A DNA stretch of 64,000 bases from an uncultured Chitinophagaceae bacterium (lineage in GTDB: Bacteria; Bacteroidota; Bacteroidia; Chitinophagales; Chitinophagaceae). Shown piece by piece: positions 8,745-17,401 of this stretch; the stretch's first letter is position 1; each line of letters starts with the position of its first letter. The translations under genes were made by a program, and so were the position numbers. Location of the stretch: contig CALCII010000011.1 in the NCBI GenBank assembly GCA_937907395.1, positions 248,001 to 312,000 on the forward strand. The letters run 5' to 3'. The notes under the pieces were generated by a model that saw only the letters and a list, made by a program, of their open reading frames with translations, did not search any database and was not told the DNA's origin.

Positions 8745-10058
8745 ATGAAACGAATTATCATAACAACAATAACGCTTGTGTTCCTGTTTGTACAGGCAAT
8801 TGCACAAGAAACAGTTTATCCGGCCAAGGAATATAAAGGCCTGATATTTATAACGGGCGGTACCGTGCATGTGGGTAACGGACAGGTGCTCGAAAACACA
8901 ACCATTAAAATCAATAATGGAAAAATTGTGGAGGTGGGACAAAACATTCCTGTACCTGCGGATGGTGTAAAAGTGTTTGACGCCAAAGGAAAACATGTTT
9001 ATCCCGGCCTCATTCTTGCCAATTCGCAATTAGGATTAGTGGAAGTAAACAGTGTACGTGCCACGATTGATCATACAGAAGTAGGGGTGTTAAATCCCAA
9101 CATCCGTTCAATTGTTGCTTACAATACCGATTCAAAAGTGATTAACACACTCAAGGCAAATGGCATTCTGTTGGCCAACGTGGTACCACAGGGCGGCTTG
9201 CTCAGCGGCACATCTTCTGTTGTACAGCTGGATGCATGGAACTGGGAAGATGCGGCTTATGATACAGATGGCCGTTTGCATTTTTACATGCCCAGCCTGA
9301 TTGCAAGGCCCAATCCCTTTGCTGCATTCTTGGGAACCGATAGCAGGCCCACCAGTGATGTGGTGAAAGAAGGGTTGAATCGTATTGAAGAAGTAAAACG
9401 TTTTTTCCGGGAGGCAAAAGCATATTATGCCGAAGCAAAACATGAAAAAACAAATCTGAAATTCGAAGCAGTTAAAAACCTGTTCGACAAAAAACAAAAG
9501 CTCTTCATTCACTGCGATATGGTGAAAGAAATTTTAGTTGCTATTGATTTTGTAAAAGAGTTTGGATTTGATGTGGTGATCGTAGGAGGAAGTGAAAGCT
9601 GGCAGATTGCCGACTTGTTGAAAGAAAATAAAATTCCGGTTATATTATCTCAGCAACACAGTTTGCCTACCACACAGGACGATGATGTGGATCTTCCTTA
9701 CAAAACCGCAGCTATACTGCACAAAGCAGGTGTGGTTGTTGTGATTAATGATGAAGATGGGCAAACAAGAGGCAGAAATCTGCCCTTCAATGCAGGAACA
9801 GCGGCTGCTTATGGCATGGGCAAAGAACCGGCACTCACCGCCATTACACTGAATGCAGCAAAAGTACTGGGTATCGACAACCGCACAGGATCTATTGAAG
9901 TGGGAAAAGATGCCAATATCGTAGTTAGCGAAGGCGATATTCTTGATATGAGAACCAGTATCATAACGCTTGCTTTGATTCAGGGCCGGCAAGTGAGTCT
10001 TGAAAACAAACAAACTCAGTTGTACGAACGGTATAAATCGAAATACGGGCTTAACTAA
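8745..10058 (+). CDS. Secreted amidohydrolase-like protein lacking the HxH motif
   Basis: 437 residues from ATG 8745; longer upstream starts lie inside the previous gene. The signal peptide is MKRIIITTITLVFLFVQAIA. The amidohydrolase scaffold is clear: FITGGTVHVGNGQVLENTTI, NNGKIVEVGQ, and the C-terminal GSIEVGKDANIVV. The metal-binding HxH after the first strand is missing: VYPGLILANSQLG stands where GxIDxHxH is expected. IHCD and QQHSLP retain single histidines. It is probably a non-catalytic partner of, or paralogue derived from, the upstream protein. The pair ends at a strong terminator. Confidence 0.85.
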   Translation: MKRIIITTITLVFLFVQAIAQETVYPAKEYKGLIFITGGTVHVGNGQVLENTTIKINNGKIVEVGQNIPVPADGVKVFDAKGKHVYPGLILANSQLGLVEVNSVRATIDHTEVGVLNPNIRSIVAYNTDSKVINTLKANGILLANVVPQGGLLSGTSSVVQLDAWNWEDAAYDTDGRLHFYMPSLIARPNPFAAFLGTDSRPTSDVVKEGLNRIEEVKRFFREAKAYYAEAKHEKTNLKFEAVKNLFDKKQKLFIHCDMVKEILVAIDFVKEFGFDVVIVGGSESWQIADLLKENKIPVILSQQHSLPTTQDDDVDLPYKTAAILHKAGVVVVINDEDGQTRGRNLPFNAGTAAAYGMGKEPALTAITLNAAKVLGIDNRTGSIEVGKDANIVVSEGDILDMRTSIITLALIQGRQVSLENKQTQLYERYKSKYGLN

Positions 10059-10066
10059 TTCCCGGA

Positions 10067-10097
10067 AAAGGGCTGCTGTAAGCAGCCCTTTCTTTTT
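10067..10097 (+). terminator. Rho-independent terminator after the amidohydrolase pair
   Basis: AAAGGGCTGCT (10067-10077), loop GTA, AGCAGCCCTTT (10081-10091), then CTTTTTG. An 11-bp perfect stem followed by a T-run, 9 bases after the stop codon. Confidence 0.9.
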
Positions 10098-10148
10098 GTA
10101 GAACAACTTTTAAAATGTGTTGTATCTTAGTGCATCAACACAAATTCT

Positions 10149-10550
10149 ATGAAGAAAGGCTTTGTAATTGTTTTATTGCTCACAGTGGTTTTGATTTCCT
10201 GCAGAAAGCGCACAGAAGCGCCTGTATTGAAATCTGTTTTGGTGGGTTCTGAATGGCGGGTGAATAAATTTAATATCGCCGGAACAGATTATGCATTGCT
10301 TTACAGAGGAATGAAGTTTGTGTTTAATGCCGATAGCAGTATGAAAATTACAGACGGTGCTGCAACCTATGATGGTAAATGGGAGGCCGATGAAAGTGCA
10401 CGAACATTTACCATGCTCATTAAATCCACACGGTATGAATTCACGCTCATGAGTACAGAGTGGGATATTTACCTGAAAACGCCCAACCAGGTACAGTTCC
10501 AGGACGATCTGTATAGCCCCAACCAGCAACTTTGGTTTGGCAAATGGTAA
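10149..10550 (+). CDS. Small lipoprotein of unknown function
   Basis: 133 residues. The N-terminus MKKGFVIVLLLTVVLISC is a lipoprotein signal with a lipobox-like LISC and the acceptor cysteine at 18. The rest looks like a small beta-rich lipocalin-like domain: SEWRVNKFNIAGTDY, FNADSSMKI, TYDGKWEADESARTFTM, ending in FGKW. This alternation of strands is seen in Bacteroidota 'lipocalin-like' lipoproteins, but no family is certain. It converges on the next gene with no base between the two stop codons (10550/10551), so their transcripts must overlap or end inside each other. Confidence 0.8.
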   Translation: MKKGFVIVLLLTVVLISCRKRTEAPVLKSVLVGSEWRVNKFNIAGTDYALLYRGMKFVFNADSSMKITDGAATYDGKWEADESARTFTMLIKSTRYEFTLMSTEWDIYLKTPNQVQFQDDLYSPNQQLWFGKW

Positions 10551-11042
10551 TTATATTTTTTTCGGGGAATCAAAAAACCAGAATTCTTTTTTCGCCTTTT
10601 CAAAATTGCTCCAGTCGCTGATGTTTGCTTTTATAGCGAAAACAGAGCAGGTGGGCATATCATCAATTTTTGCAGAACTGAGTTCGTTGGCAAATTCTGT
10701 AATGCCTGGATTGTGTGCAAACAATGCCACATGATTTACTGTTGCCGGTAAAGCTTTCAATACTTTATAAAAACGTTCGGGGGGTGCCAGGTATAATTCC
10801 ATTTTGAATTGTATCTGGTTTGGAGGAAACTGATAAACAGATGCAAATGCTTCGCAGGTTTGCCGGGCCCTTATTGCACTGCTGCAGATCATGGTATCAA
10901 TCTTTACCTGATTCAGTAATAGTCGTTCTGCCATCAGCGGAGCATCTTTTAATCCACGGTCGTTTAGTTGCCGTTCAAAATCAATCATGCCCGGATCGGC
11001 CCAACTGCTTTTTGCGTGCCGGATCAGTAGTACAGTTTTCAT
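10551..11042 (-). CDS. sixA: SixA-like histidine phosphatase
   Basis: 163 residues from ATG 11042 (MKTVLLIRHAKSSW); a longer frame to 11123 only adds non-conserved residues. The RHAKSSW motif carries the catalytic phosphohistidine residue of the histidine phosphatase superfamily, and a second conserved His is in FAHNPGI. SixA removes phosphate from histidine phosphotransfer domains in E. coli; in Bacteroidota the substrate is not established. Length and motif match the short SixA type rather than phosphoglycerate mutases. Confidence 0.88.
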   Translation of the reverse strand: MKTVLLIRHAKSSWADPGMIDFERQLNDRGLKDAPLMAERLLLNQVKIDTMICSSAIRARQTCEAFASVYQFPPNQIQFKMELYLAPPERFYKVLKALPATVNHVALFAHNPGITEFANELSSAKIDDMPTCSVFAIKANISDWSNFEKAKKEFWFFDSPKKI

Positions 11043-11111
11043 TTCAGAATTGAAAGATTGAACGTTGAAGATACAGAAGCCTGCTGTTTTACAGAGGGGA
11101 AAATAAGGGCA

Positions 11112-11146
11112 TAAAAAAACCACCAGAAATGGTGGTTCAATTTTTT
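11112..11146 (-). terminator. Bidirectional terminator downstream of purF
   Basis: AACCACC (11118-11124), loop AGAAAT, GGTGGTT (11131-11137). A T-run follows on both strands: seven T on the minus strand beyond 11118, and TTTTTTT at 11141-11147 on the plus. It lies about 100 bases beyond the purF stop, which is the likely user. Confidence 0.8.
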
Positions 11147-11239
11147 TCAGACCAGTTGGACAGGATTGGATTAATTAAAGACGGATGTGTAATTAGTAAC
11201 AAAAATGTTGCCAGAAATGCCCAGCTTAAGTGGAACCAT

Positions 11240-13087
11240 TTAGTATCCACGAACATTTTTTCCTTCCAGGTAATTCAGGAAGGCTTTGTTGCACACTTTA
11301 TTGCCTCCGGGAGTGGGATAATTACCTGTAAAATACCAGTCGCCGGTATTGGTGGGGCAACTGGCGTGCAGATCCTCTATGTTCTGATAGATGACCTGAA
11401 CGGGCAGGCCCAGTCCGGCTGGTGTAATCAGTTCGGCAATTTTATCGCTCAGTTCCTCTGTGGTAAAAGACTTGTAAATTCTTCGAACCACATTTTCTGT
11501 ATGCAACTGATTGGTGCGGTTGAGTTCTTTAATCGTTTGGTGCACATCCTCTAAAAGCTGTTCCATGCCTCTTTCTTTCAACAAAGCAATGGCTGCACGA
11601 AAGGCCACAAAATCGCCCAGTTTACTCATATCAATTCCATAACAATCGGGATAGCGAATCTGTGGTGCAGAAGATACTATGATGATTTTCTTTGGGTTTA
11701 ATCGTCCCAGCATCCGTACAATACTTTCTTTTAGCGTAGTACCCCGAACAATGGAATCGTCAATAACTACCAGAGTGTCTTGCCCGGCTCTTACAGTGCC
11801 GTATGTAATATCGTAAACGTGCTGCACCATTTCATTGCGGCTGCTGTCTTCTGTAATGAAGGTGCGTAGCTTCACATCTTTGATGGCAATTTTCTCCTGG
11901 CGAATTTTTCGGGTGATCATTTCCGTTAGCTTCTCTTCGTCAAATGTTCCGTTCCAGCTCATGATCCGCTGTACTTTGATCTGGTTGAGGTAATCTTCCA
12001 TTCCTTTCACCAATCCATAGAAAGCCACTTCGGCTGTGTTGGGAATATAGGAGAAGATCGTATTCTTCAGATCATAATTGATATGTTCAAGTACACGTTT
12101 GCTTAGTTTATGTCCGAGTGTGATCCGTTCCCTGTAAATTTTTTCATCGCTACCCCTGCTGAAATAAATGCGTTCGAACGAGCAGGCTCTTCTTTCTTTT
12201 GGAGTAAGTATTTGTTCAATATGATAAACACCATCGGGGTCCACAATCAACGCTTGTCCGGGCATGAGCTCCAGTACTTCATTTTCACCCACATTAAAAG
12301 TGGTGCGGATGGCAGCCCGTTCGCTGGCAGCAACAATCACATCATCATTAATGTAATAATAAGCCGGACGAATACCATGTGCATCTCTCATTACAAAACC
12401 GGATCCGTTACCGGTTGTTCCGCCAATAGTGAAGCCGCCATCAAATAAAGGAGCTGCTTTTTTCAGAACGTTGGAAATAGAAGGCTCGTTAGGATGCAGT
12501 TCATCTTCTTTTACAAGAAAATGATGCACCACTTCCATCATGGCCGCAAGATCACTTTGTTTTTGAAAAACGCCCGGCTCCACATTTACCAATGCAAACA
12601 ACTCTTCTGTGTTTACCAGGTTGAAATTGCCTGCCAGTGCCAGGTTCCTGGATGGATTGGTATTGCGTTTAATAAACGGATGACAAAATTCTACATTGTT
12701 TTTTCCCTGTGTGCCGTAACGAAGATGCCCTAATAATAATTCACCCAGAAAAGGAAGATGACCTTTCATTAAACCCGGATGTTGCATAATATCGGGCTGA
12801 TATTTTTCAAGTTCTGCAACTTCTTTTCCTATTTTGAAAAAGATATCGGCAATGGGCTGTTGTTCACTGCTCCGGATGCGATGCAGAAACGGGTATCCCG
12901 GTTCCACATTCAGCTTTACAGCAGCAACACCGGCACCATCCTGGCCACGGTTGTGCTGTTTTTCCATTAAAAGGTATAGCTTATTTAATCCGTAAAGAAC
13001 AGAGCCGTAGGTTTTCTGGTAGTGAGAAAAAGGCTTGCGTAAACGAATGAAGGCAAGCCCGCATTCGTGTTTGATTTCGTCGCTCAT
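11240..13087 (-). CDS. purF: Amidophosphoribosyltransferase (PurF), long form
   Basis: 615 residues. PurF makes 5-phosphoribosylamine from PRPP and glutamine, the first step of purine synthesis. The class II glutaminase nucleophile is Cys9 (HECGLAFIRL), so an eight-residue propeptide would be removed. QHNRGQDGAG and GHLRYGTQG are conserved glutaminase motifs. The PRPP loop is VVIDDSIVRGTTLK. CSFERIYFSRG links the domains. It is about 100 residues longer than the E. coli or Bacillus enzymes, with added sequence in the glutaminase half and a C-terminal extension, a form I recall for Bacteroidota. A -7 promoter box sits 20 bases upstream. Confidence 0.93.
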   Translation of the reverse strand: MSDEIKHECGLAFIRLRKPFSHYQKTYGSVLYGLNKLYLLMEKQHNRGQDGAGVAAVKLNVEPGYPFLHRIRSSEQQPIADIFFKIGKEVAELEKYQPDIMQHPGLMKGHLPFLGELLLGHLRYGTQGKNNVEFCHPFIKRNTNPSRNLALAGNFNLVNTEELFALVNVEPGVFQKQSDLAAMMEVVHHFLVKEDELHPNEPSISNVLKKAAPLFDGGFTIGGTTGNGSGFVMRDAHGIRPAYYYINDDVIVAASERAAIRTTFNVGENEVLELMPGQALIVDPDGVYHIEQILTPKERRACSFERIYFSRGSDEKIYRERITLGHKLSKRVLEHINYDLKNTIFSYIPNTAEVAFYGLVKGMEDYLNQIKVQRIMSWNGTFDEEKLTEMITRKIRQEKIAIKDVKLRTFITEDSSRNEMVQHVYDITYGTVRAGQDTLVVIDDSIVRGTTLKESIVRMLGRLNPKKIIIVSSAPQIRYPDCYGIDMSKLGDFVAFRAAIALLKERGMEQLLEDVHQTIKELNRTNQLHTENVVRRIYKSFTTEELSDKIAELITPAGLGLPVQVIYQNIEDLHASCPTNTGDWYFTGNYPTPGGNKVCNKAFLNYLEGKNVRGY

Positions 13088-13106
13088 GATTGTTGGTAGA
13101 CGTACG

Positions 13107-13114
13107 CAAAGGTA
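13107..13114 (-). promoter_or_regulatory. -7 promoter box of purF
   Basis: TACCTTTG on the minus strand (13114-13107) matches TAnnTTTG; the predicted start near 13101 leaves a short leader before the ATG at 13087. No good -33 box was seen. Confidence 0.45.
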
Positions 13115-13138
13115 AGGTTCGCCTTTCGAATTCCAGTG

Positions 13139-13696
13139 TTAATTCAGCACCGATTCCGGGTGCAGGCTCTCGGCCAGCCACAGAAATTCACGAACGAACG
13201 TATCGATCTGAGGTTGAAAAGAAGGATCAATCAATGTTCCTTCCTGATCAAATCGTTTATCCACCTGTCCAACGACCAGCATATGAGGTGCTGCAATACC
13301 AAATAACGCATTGATGAGTAATTGTAATTGTTGTGTGGCTCTCATACCGCCCATCATTCCCGGCGATGCGGTTACAATACCAAAGCTTTTATGTGTTTGT
13401 TTGGGAAAATAATCCAGCAGGTTTTTTAAAGCCGGAGTATAACTTCCATTATACTCCGGTGTAACCAGAATAAAGGCATTAGCTGCAAACATGCGCCTGC
13501 TGAGTGGTTTGAATTCTTCAGGCGTTGTTTCAACCGAGGTGAATACATTTTGAAGGAGCGGAAGATTCCAGTCCCTTACATCAATGATGTTCACCTGGTG
13601 ATGGGTGTGAGTGCTTAAAAAATGTTTCAGGAATAATGCCACACGATAAGTAATACTGTTATCACGTGGACTACCTGCAATTATTTCAATGTTCAT
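13139..13696 (-). CDS. NAD(P)H-dependent FMN reductase
   Basis: 185 residues of the NADPH-dependent FMN reductase family (flavodoxin fold). The start MNIEIIAGSPRDNSITYRV gives the phosphate-binding loop GSPRDNS, and the conserved TPEYNGSYTPALKNLLDY motif contacts FMN. It reduces flavin, quinone or azo compounds at the expense of NAD(P)H. It is the last gene of the MarR-headed cluster, 5 bases after the first pirin. Substrate is not predictable from sequence. Confidence 0.9.
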   Translation of the reverse strand: MNIEIIAGSPRDNSITYRVALFLKHFLSTHTHHQVNIIDVRDWNLPLLQNVFTSVETTPEEFKPLSRRMFAANAFILVTPEYNGSYTPALKNLLDYFPKQTHKSFGIVTASPGMMGGMRATQQLQLLINALFGIAAPHMLVVGQVDKRFDQEGTLIDPSFQPQIDTFVREFLWLAESLHPESVLN

Positions 13697-13701
13697 TGTA
13701 A

Positions 13702-14565
13702 TTAATTTAACTGACCAAACTTACCGGCGTTGAAATCATCAATTGCTGCTGCTATCTCTTCCTGTGTATTCATAACAAACGGACCATAAGCAGCAACAGG
13801 TTCCATAATGGGCTCACCACTTAATACTAACAAATGAGATTCATTATTGGTTTGAATGGAGATAGTGCTCCCTTCTTTTTCAAACACCACAATATCTTCT
13901 GCTCTTGCCACCTGTTCGTCGTTGATCTGAATGGTGCCGTTTAAAACTAAAATAGTGGTAGTATCTCCCTCGGGTAAACGAAGTTCTACTGCAGCATGTG
14001 CATTCGCATGTATATCATACATGTTAATGCGGGTATATGTTGAAGCAGGGCCTTTTACCTCATTCCAGTTACCGGCAATGATTCTCACTTTACCGGCATT
14101 GCCAGGTAATTCTACAACGGGAATAGAACCGGAGCGGAGATCCTGGTAAGCAGGCGCAACAGATTTATACTTTGCAGGTAAGTTTACCCAAAGTTGTGCT
14201 CCATGCAACACACCACCTTTTCTGCTGAATTCTTCTTCGTGAAATTCTTTGTGCAGGATGCCCGATCCGGCTGTCATCCATTGTACATCACCGGCAAAGA
14301 GTTTTCCCTTACTGCCACTGCTGTCTTCATGTGCCAGCGCTCCTTCCCATAAAATACTTACCGTTTCAAACCCTTTGTGCGGATGTACATCCACACCACG
14401 GGGATGATCTGTTGGCAACAGTTCCCAGGGTTCTATGTAATCTAATATCAGGAAAGGGCTTGTGTCCTTCCACATGCCGGAGTTGATATAACCCTTAACC
14501 TTAAAACCATCGCCCACCATGTGTGAACGGGCCGCTTTCCTGATATAATTGATTGTTTTTTTCAT
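13702..14565 (-). CDS. Pirin family protein
   Basis: 287 residues of two cupin domains. The N-terminal cupin carries the metal-binding set expected for pirins: DVHPHKGFETV with two His, then a later His in LHKEFHEEE. Bacterial pirins bind iron; some oxidise quercetin-like flavonoids, others act in redox regulation. A Shine-Dalgarno-like AGGAG lies 6 bases before the ATG at 14565, unusual for this phylum. It lies in a row yceI-pirin-FMN reductase on the minus strand. Confidence 0.9.
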   Translation of the reverse strand: MKKTINYIRKAARSHMVGDGFKVKGYINSGMWKDTSPFLILDYIEPWELLPTDHPRGVDVHPHKGFETVSILWEGALAHEDSSGSKGKLFAGDVQWMTAGSGILHKEFHEEEFSRKGGVLHGAQLWVNLPAKYKSVAPAYQDLRSGSIPVVELPGNAGKVRIIAGNWNEVKGPASTYTRINMYDIHANAHAAVELRLPEGDTTTILVLNGTIQINDEQVARAEDIVVFEKEGSTISIQTNNESHLLVLSGEPIMEPVAAYGPFVMNTQEEIAAAIDDFNAGKFGQLN

Positions 14566-14601
14566 GTTGTTCTCCTGACTGTCTTGCAGTCATTTGAAAG
14601 A

Positions 14602-15123
14602 TTATTGTTTTACGAACTGTACGTTGAGTTGCAGTTTCACATCATCACTAACCACTACACCACCAGCTTCTGTAACTGCATCCCAGCCCAATCCGAATTC
14701 TTTACGTTTAATCACACCTTCTGCTTCAAAACCCACTTTGGTTTGTCCCCAAGGGTCTACCATTGTACCGCTGTATTCTGCTTTCAGTTCAACGGGTTTG
14801 GTTACATCACGGATGGTTAAATCGCCTTTCAGTACATAACCATCAGTTCCCTTTACGAGGGTACCGTTTGCAAACTGCAGTTGCGGATATTTTTCTGCAT
14901 TGAAGAAATCATCGCTTTTCAGGTGGCCATCTCTTTGTTCGTTGCGTGTATCAATACTGTTGATGTCTGCTGTGAACGAAACAGAAGCATTGCTGAAGTC
15001 TTCTGCATCTGATGTGAGAGTGCCGTCAAATGATTTGAACTGACCTGTAACGGTTGTGATCATCAGGTGTTTCACCTTGAAGAGAATGTCGCTGTGTGCT
15101 GCGTCAATTTTGTAAGTTGCCAT
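14602..15123 (-). CDS. YceI family protein
   Basis: 173 residues of the YceI lipocalin-like fold, which binds isoprenoid or other amphiphilic lipids. The family opening is visible (YKIDAAHSDILFKVKHLMI), followed by VTGQFKSFDGTL and the FGLGWD segment near the end. There is no signal peptide, unlike E. coli YceI, so it is probably cytoplasmic. It sits 35 bases after the upstream pirin and 36 before the next, inside the MarR-linked cluster. Confidence 0.92.
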   Translation of the reverse strand: MATYKIDAAHSDILFKVKHLMITTVTGQFKSFDGTLTSDAEDFSNASVSFTADINSIDTRNEQRDGHLKSDDFFNAEKYPQLQFANGTLVKGTDGYVLKGDLTIRDVTKPVELKAEYSGTMVDPWGQTKVGFEAEGVIKRKEFGLGWDAVTEAGGVVVSDDVKLQLNVQFVKQ

Positions 15124-15158
15124 GTTGTTTGTTGTTTTTGTATTTATAAAAAAATTGA

Positions 15159-15875
15159 TTAATTCAGTTGCATCGGAACTTCCATCAGTAATAACCTTGC
15201 ATTACTATCTGCACTGATGCTGATGGTATCTGTTTCAGAAATTCCAAGTCCGTCACGCTTGTTTAAAACTTGTCCGTTAATGGTTACGTCACCTTCAATG
15301 ACAAAAGCATAAACACCGTTTGTTTTGTTTTTAAGTGTGTAGGCGGTGTTGAAACCTTTGTCGAGTTGTCCCATGCTGAACCATGCATTTTGATGAATCC
15401 AAACACCATCGTCATTTGCATCCGGACTCAGCACTTGTTGCAGGTGGTTTTTCAGTTTTGTTTCATCCAATGTGATCTGATCATAGCGGGGAGTCACATT
15501 TTGTTTGTTGGGGAATACCCATATCTGCAAAAACTTTACTTCCTGATCTTTATTTGCATTCATTTCGCTGTGTGAGATACCGGTACCGGCGCTCATCACT
15601 TGTATATCACCATTGCGGATAATGGTTTCGTTGCCCATGCTGTCTTTATGCTTCAGGTCGCCGCTCAGGGGTATGGAGATGATTTCCATGTTGTCGTGTG
15701 GGTGTGTTCCAAAGCCCATACCTGCAGCAACTGTGTCATCATTTAAAACACGCAAAGCGCCAAAGTGAATGCGTGCAGGATCATAATATCCGGCAAAGCT
15801 GAATGTGTGATAGCTGTTAAGCCATCCATGATTCGCATGTCCCCTGCTTGCTGCTTTGTGTATTACTTGTTTCAT
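15159..15875 (-). CDS. Pirin family protein (YhhW-like)
   Basis: 238 residues from ATG 15875; a longer frame to 15905 runs through the operator. AAGGAG sits 7 bases before this ATG and settles the start. Metal ligands are visible in GTHPHDNMEI, followed by SAGTGISHSEMN, the pirin pattern. RGHANHGWLNSYHTFSFAGY is typical of the YhhW branch, whose E. coli member has quercetinase activity. It is separated from marR by 48 bases containing a perfect 18-bp palindrome, so the pirin and downstream genes can be controlled by MarR independently of marR itself. Confidence 0.92.
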   Translation of the reverse strand: MKQVIHKAASRGHANHGWLNSYHTFSFAGYYDPARIHFGALRVLNDDTVAAGMGFGTHPHDNMEIISIPLSGDLKHKDSMGNETIIRNGDIQVMSAGTGISHSEMNANKDQEVKFLQIWVFPNKQNVTPRYDQITLDETKLKNHLQQVLSPDANDDGVWIHQNAWFSMGQLDKGFNTAYTLKNKTNGVYAFVIEGDVTINGQVLNKRDGLGISETDTISISADSNARLLLMEVPMQLN

Positions 15876-15890
15876 ATCTTCTCCTTTTAT

Positions 15891-15908
15891 TACATGTATA
15901 TACATGTA
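15891..15908. promoter_or_regulatory. Probable MarR operator 1
   Basis: TACATGTATATACATGTA is a perfect 18-bp palindrome between marR and the YhhW-like pirin. It matches operator 2, upstream of marR, at 16 of 18 positions. MarR dimers typically bind palindromes of this size, so this is the likely control site for the pirin genes. Confidence 0.7.
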
Positions 15909-15923
15909 TTTGTTTAAAAAAAT

Positions 15924-16382
15924 TTAGCTTTCTTTTTCTCTCACTTGTTCCAGTAGTTGGTTTAAGGTTTTTGCATGAGACGGATCAATGTGAATGGAAG
16001 CGTCGAAAATTTCATTAATACGTTGCGTACTTTGTTCCAGTATGTTAAGCCCTGCCGGTGTAAGCGACATTACGGTGTGCCGCTTATCGTTTTGATCTGT
16101 GCTCCGCTTTACCAGCTTCTTGATCACCAGCCGGTCTATGATACGGGGTACATTTGAGCTTTTTTCAATCATACGGCTTGCAATATCCTTTACACACATT
16201 TGTTCCGGAGCCTTACCTTTGAGAATCCGCAATACATTGTATTGCTCGTGTGTGAGACCAAAGTTTTTCAGCTCTTTGCTCATGAGTGTTTTTAACCACC
16301 AGGCCGTATAAAGGATATTCAACCCGGCCTTTTGGGTTTCGTTTCTGAAATTCACGCTTTTAATGGCTTCTTCTAGTTTCAC
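15924..16382 (-). CDS. MarR family transcriptional regulator
   Basis: About 152 residues if it starts at the GTG at 16382 (VKLEEAIKSVNF); a longer frame to 16421 would read through the operator and is less likely. The winged-helix core is clear: LTHEQYNVLRILKG, then CVKDIASRMIEKSSNVPRIIDRLVIKKLVKR, then the wing DQNDKRHTVMSLTPAG. Such repressors respond to phenolic or oxidative signals; the ligand here is unknown. Palindromes on both sides (15891 and 16391) suggest it represses itself and the pirin-YceI-FMN reductase genes. Confidence 0.9.
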   Translation of the reverse strand: MKLEEAIKSVNFRNETQKAGLNILYTAWWLKTLMSKELKNFGLTHEQYNVLRILKGKAPEQMCVKDIASRMIEKSSNVPRIIDRLVIKKLVKRSTDQNDKRHTVMSLTPAGLNILEQSTQRINEIFDASIHIDPSHAKTLNQLLEQVREKES

Positions 16383-16390
16383 AATGCAAA

Positions 16391-16408
16391 TATATGTACA
16401 TACATGTA
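16391..16408. promoter_or_regulatory. Probable MarR operator 2
   Basis: TATATGTACATACATGTA lies 9 bases upstream of the marR start and matches operator 1 at 16 of 18 positions. The site would let MarR repress its own gene. Its 14-bp core TGTACATACATGTA recurs, inverted, at 60975-60988. Confidence 0.7.
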
Positions 16409-16430
16409 ATTTTCCAAACATGGAACTGTT

Positions 16431-16472
16431 AAAAAAGGAAACCCGCCTGTTAGGGCGGGTTTTAGCTTTTTT
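16431..16472. terminator. Bidirectional terminator
   Basis: AAACCCGCC (16439-16447), loop TGTTAG, GGCGGGTTT (16454-16462), with an A-run before and a T-rich tract after. It lies between marR and the response regulator at 16751 and can stop transcription coming from the regulator gene. Confidence 0.75.
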
Positions 16473-16750
16473 AATGCCTTCAAAGGGATTGGATTTTCAG
16501 GGCAATGTTCTGGCAGGTTTCAGGTTAATCGTAGATCTTTTTTTGTTTTGGAATTCTTCAGGATTGGATTAAAGACGGACGCTTTGTGACTATAAACCTA
16601 CTGAAGAACTTTGCCTTTTTGATGCTTTTTTATGACTTCTTGCAAAGATTACAGAGTAATCTAAAAATACTTTTCTTAAACTGCTTAGCTTTAAATACAA
16701 GTATTTAGAAACGAGACAGAGTTTAACGTTTTCGCCTGTTAAGTTCCTGC
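16473..16750. other. Non-coding stretch downstream of a response regulator
   Basis: No gene seen. It contains CAGGATTGGATTAAAGACGG (16559-16578), which also occurs with a four-base insertion at 11161 beyond purF; both copies lie downstream of minus-strand genes close to T-rich tracts. Confidence 0.4.
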
Positions 16751-17401
16751 TTAGCTTAAAACGGCTGCATTACTCACCAGGTTTAACAAACTGGCAGTGT
16801 TTTTAAGATTCAGTTTTTTAAGAATATTATGCCGGTGTACCTGAACTGTTTTGAAGGAAATAGTCAGGTGTTCTGCAATTTCTTTGGAAGTGAGCCCTTC
16901 TTTCACATGTTTTAAAATTTCCAGTTCTTTATCTGTAAGCTTATTCAGGTTACGTTGTGCCGTACCAGAATTGTCTTCTTCCAGCAACTCATCTGTGAAT
17001 TTTGTTTGCACATCGGCGCTTATAAATTTCTTTCCATTTAAAACACTGGAAATAGCCTGGAGCATTTCAGCTTTCTTGGCATTTTTGGTAATATAACCGT
17101 TAGCGCCAGCTTTGATCATCTTTTTAACAATGGCTGGTTGGTCATACATTGAAACGGTTAAAATGAAGGTGGTCGGTGAAATCTTTTTTATCAGTCCGGC
17201 CATTTCAAACCCGCTAATGGGTTGCATGTTCACATCGAGTAATACTAAATCAATGTGATCCTGTCGCAGGAGTTCAATGGTGTTATCAACACCATGAGTA
17301 ACAGCCACCACTTCGAGATCTTTTTCGTTGGAAAGAATGGCTTTCCATGCTTCGCCTACAAGTGAATGGTCGTCAATAATAAGTAGTTTATACTTTTTCA
17401 T
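16751..17401 (-). CDS. Response regulator, NarL/LuxR type (orphan)
   Basis: 216 residues. The receiver is complete: acidic pair in LLIIDDHSLVGEA, phosphoacceptor Asp in LVLLDVNMQP, Thr in TVSMYDQ and Lys in NGYITKNAKK. The C-terminal helix-turn-helix reads LTDKELEILKHVKEGLTSKEIAEHL, then SFKTVQVHRHNILKKLNLKN, the LuxR/NarL DNA-binding domain. No sensor kinase is adjacent, so its partner is elsewhere. Unlike two of the three regulators near 40-42 kb, all receiver residues are present. Confidence 0.92.
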   Translation of the reverse strand: MKKYKLLIIDDHSLVGEAWKAILSNEKDLEVVAVTHGVDNTIELLRQDHIDLVLLDVNMQPISGFEMAGLIKKISPTTFILTVSMYDQPAIVKKMIKAGANGYITKNAKKAEMLQAISSVLNGKKFISADVQTKFTDELLEEDNSGTAQRNLNKLTDKELEILKHVKEGLTSKEIAEHLTISFKTVQVHRHNILKKLNLKNTASLLNLVSNAAVLS

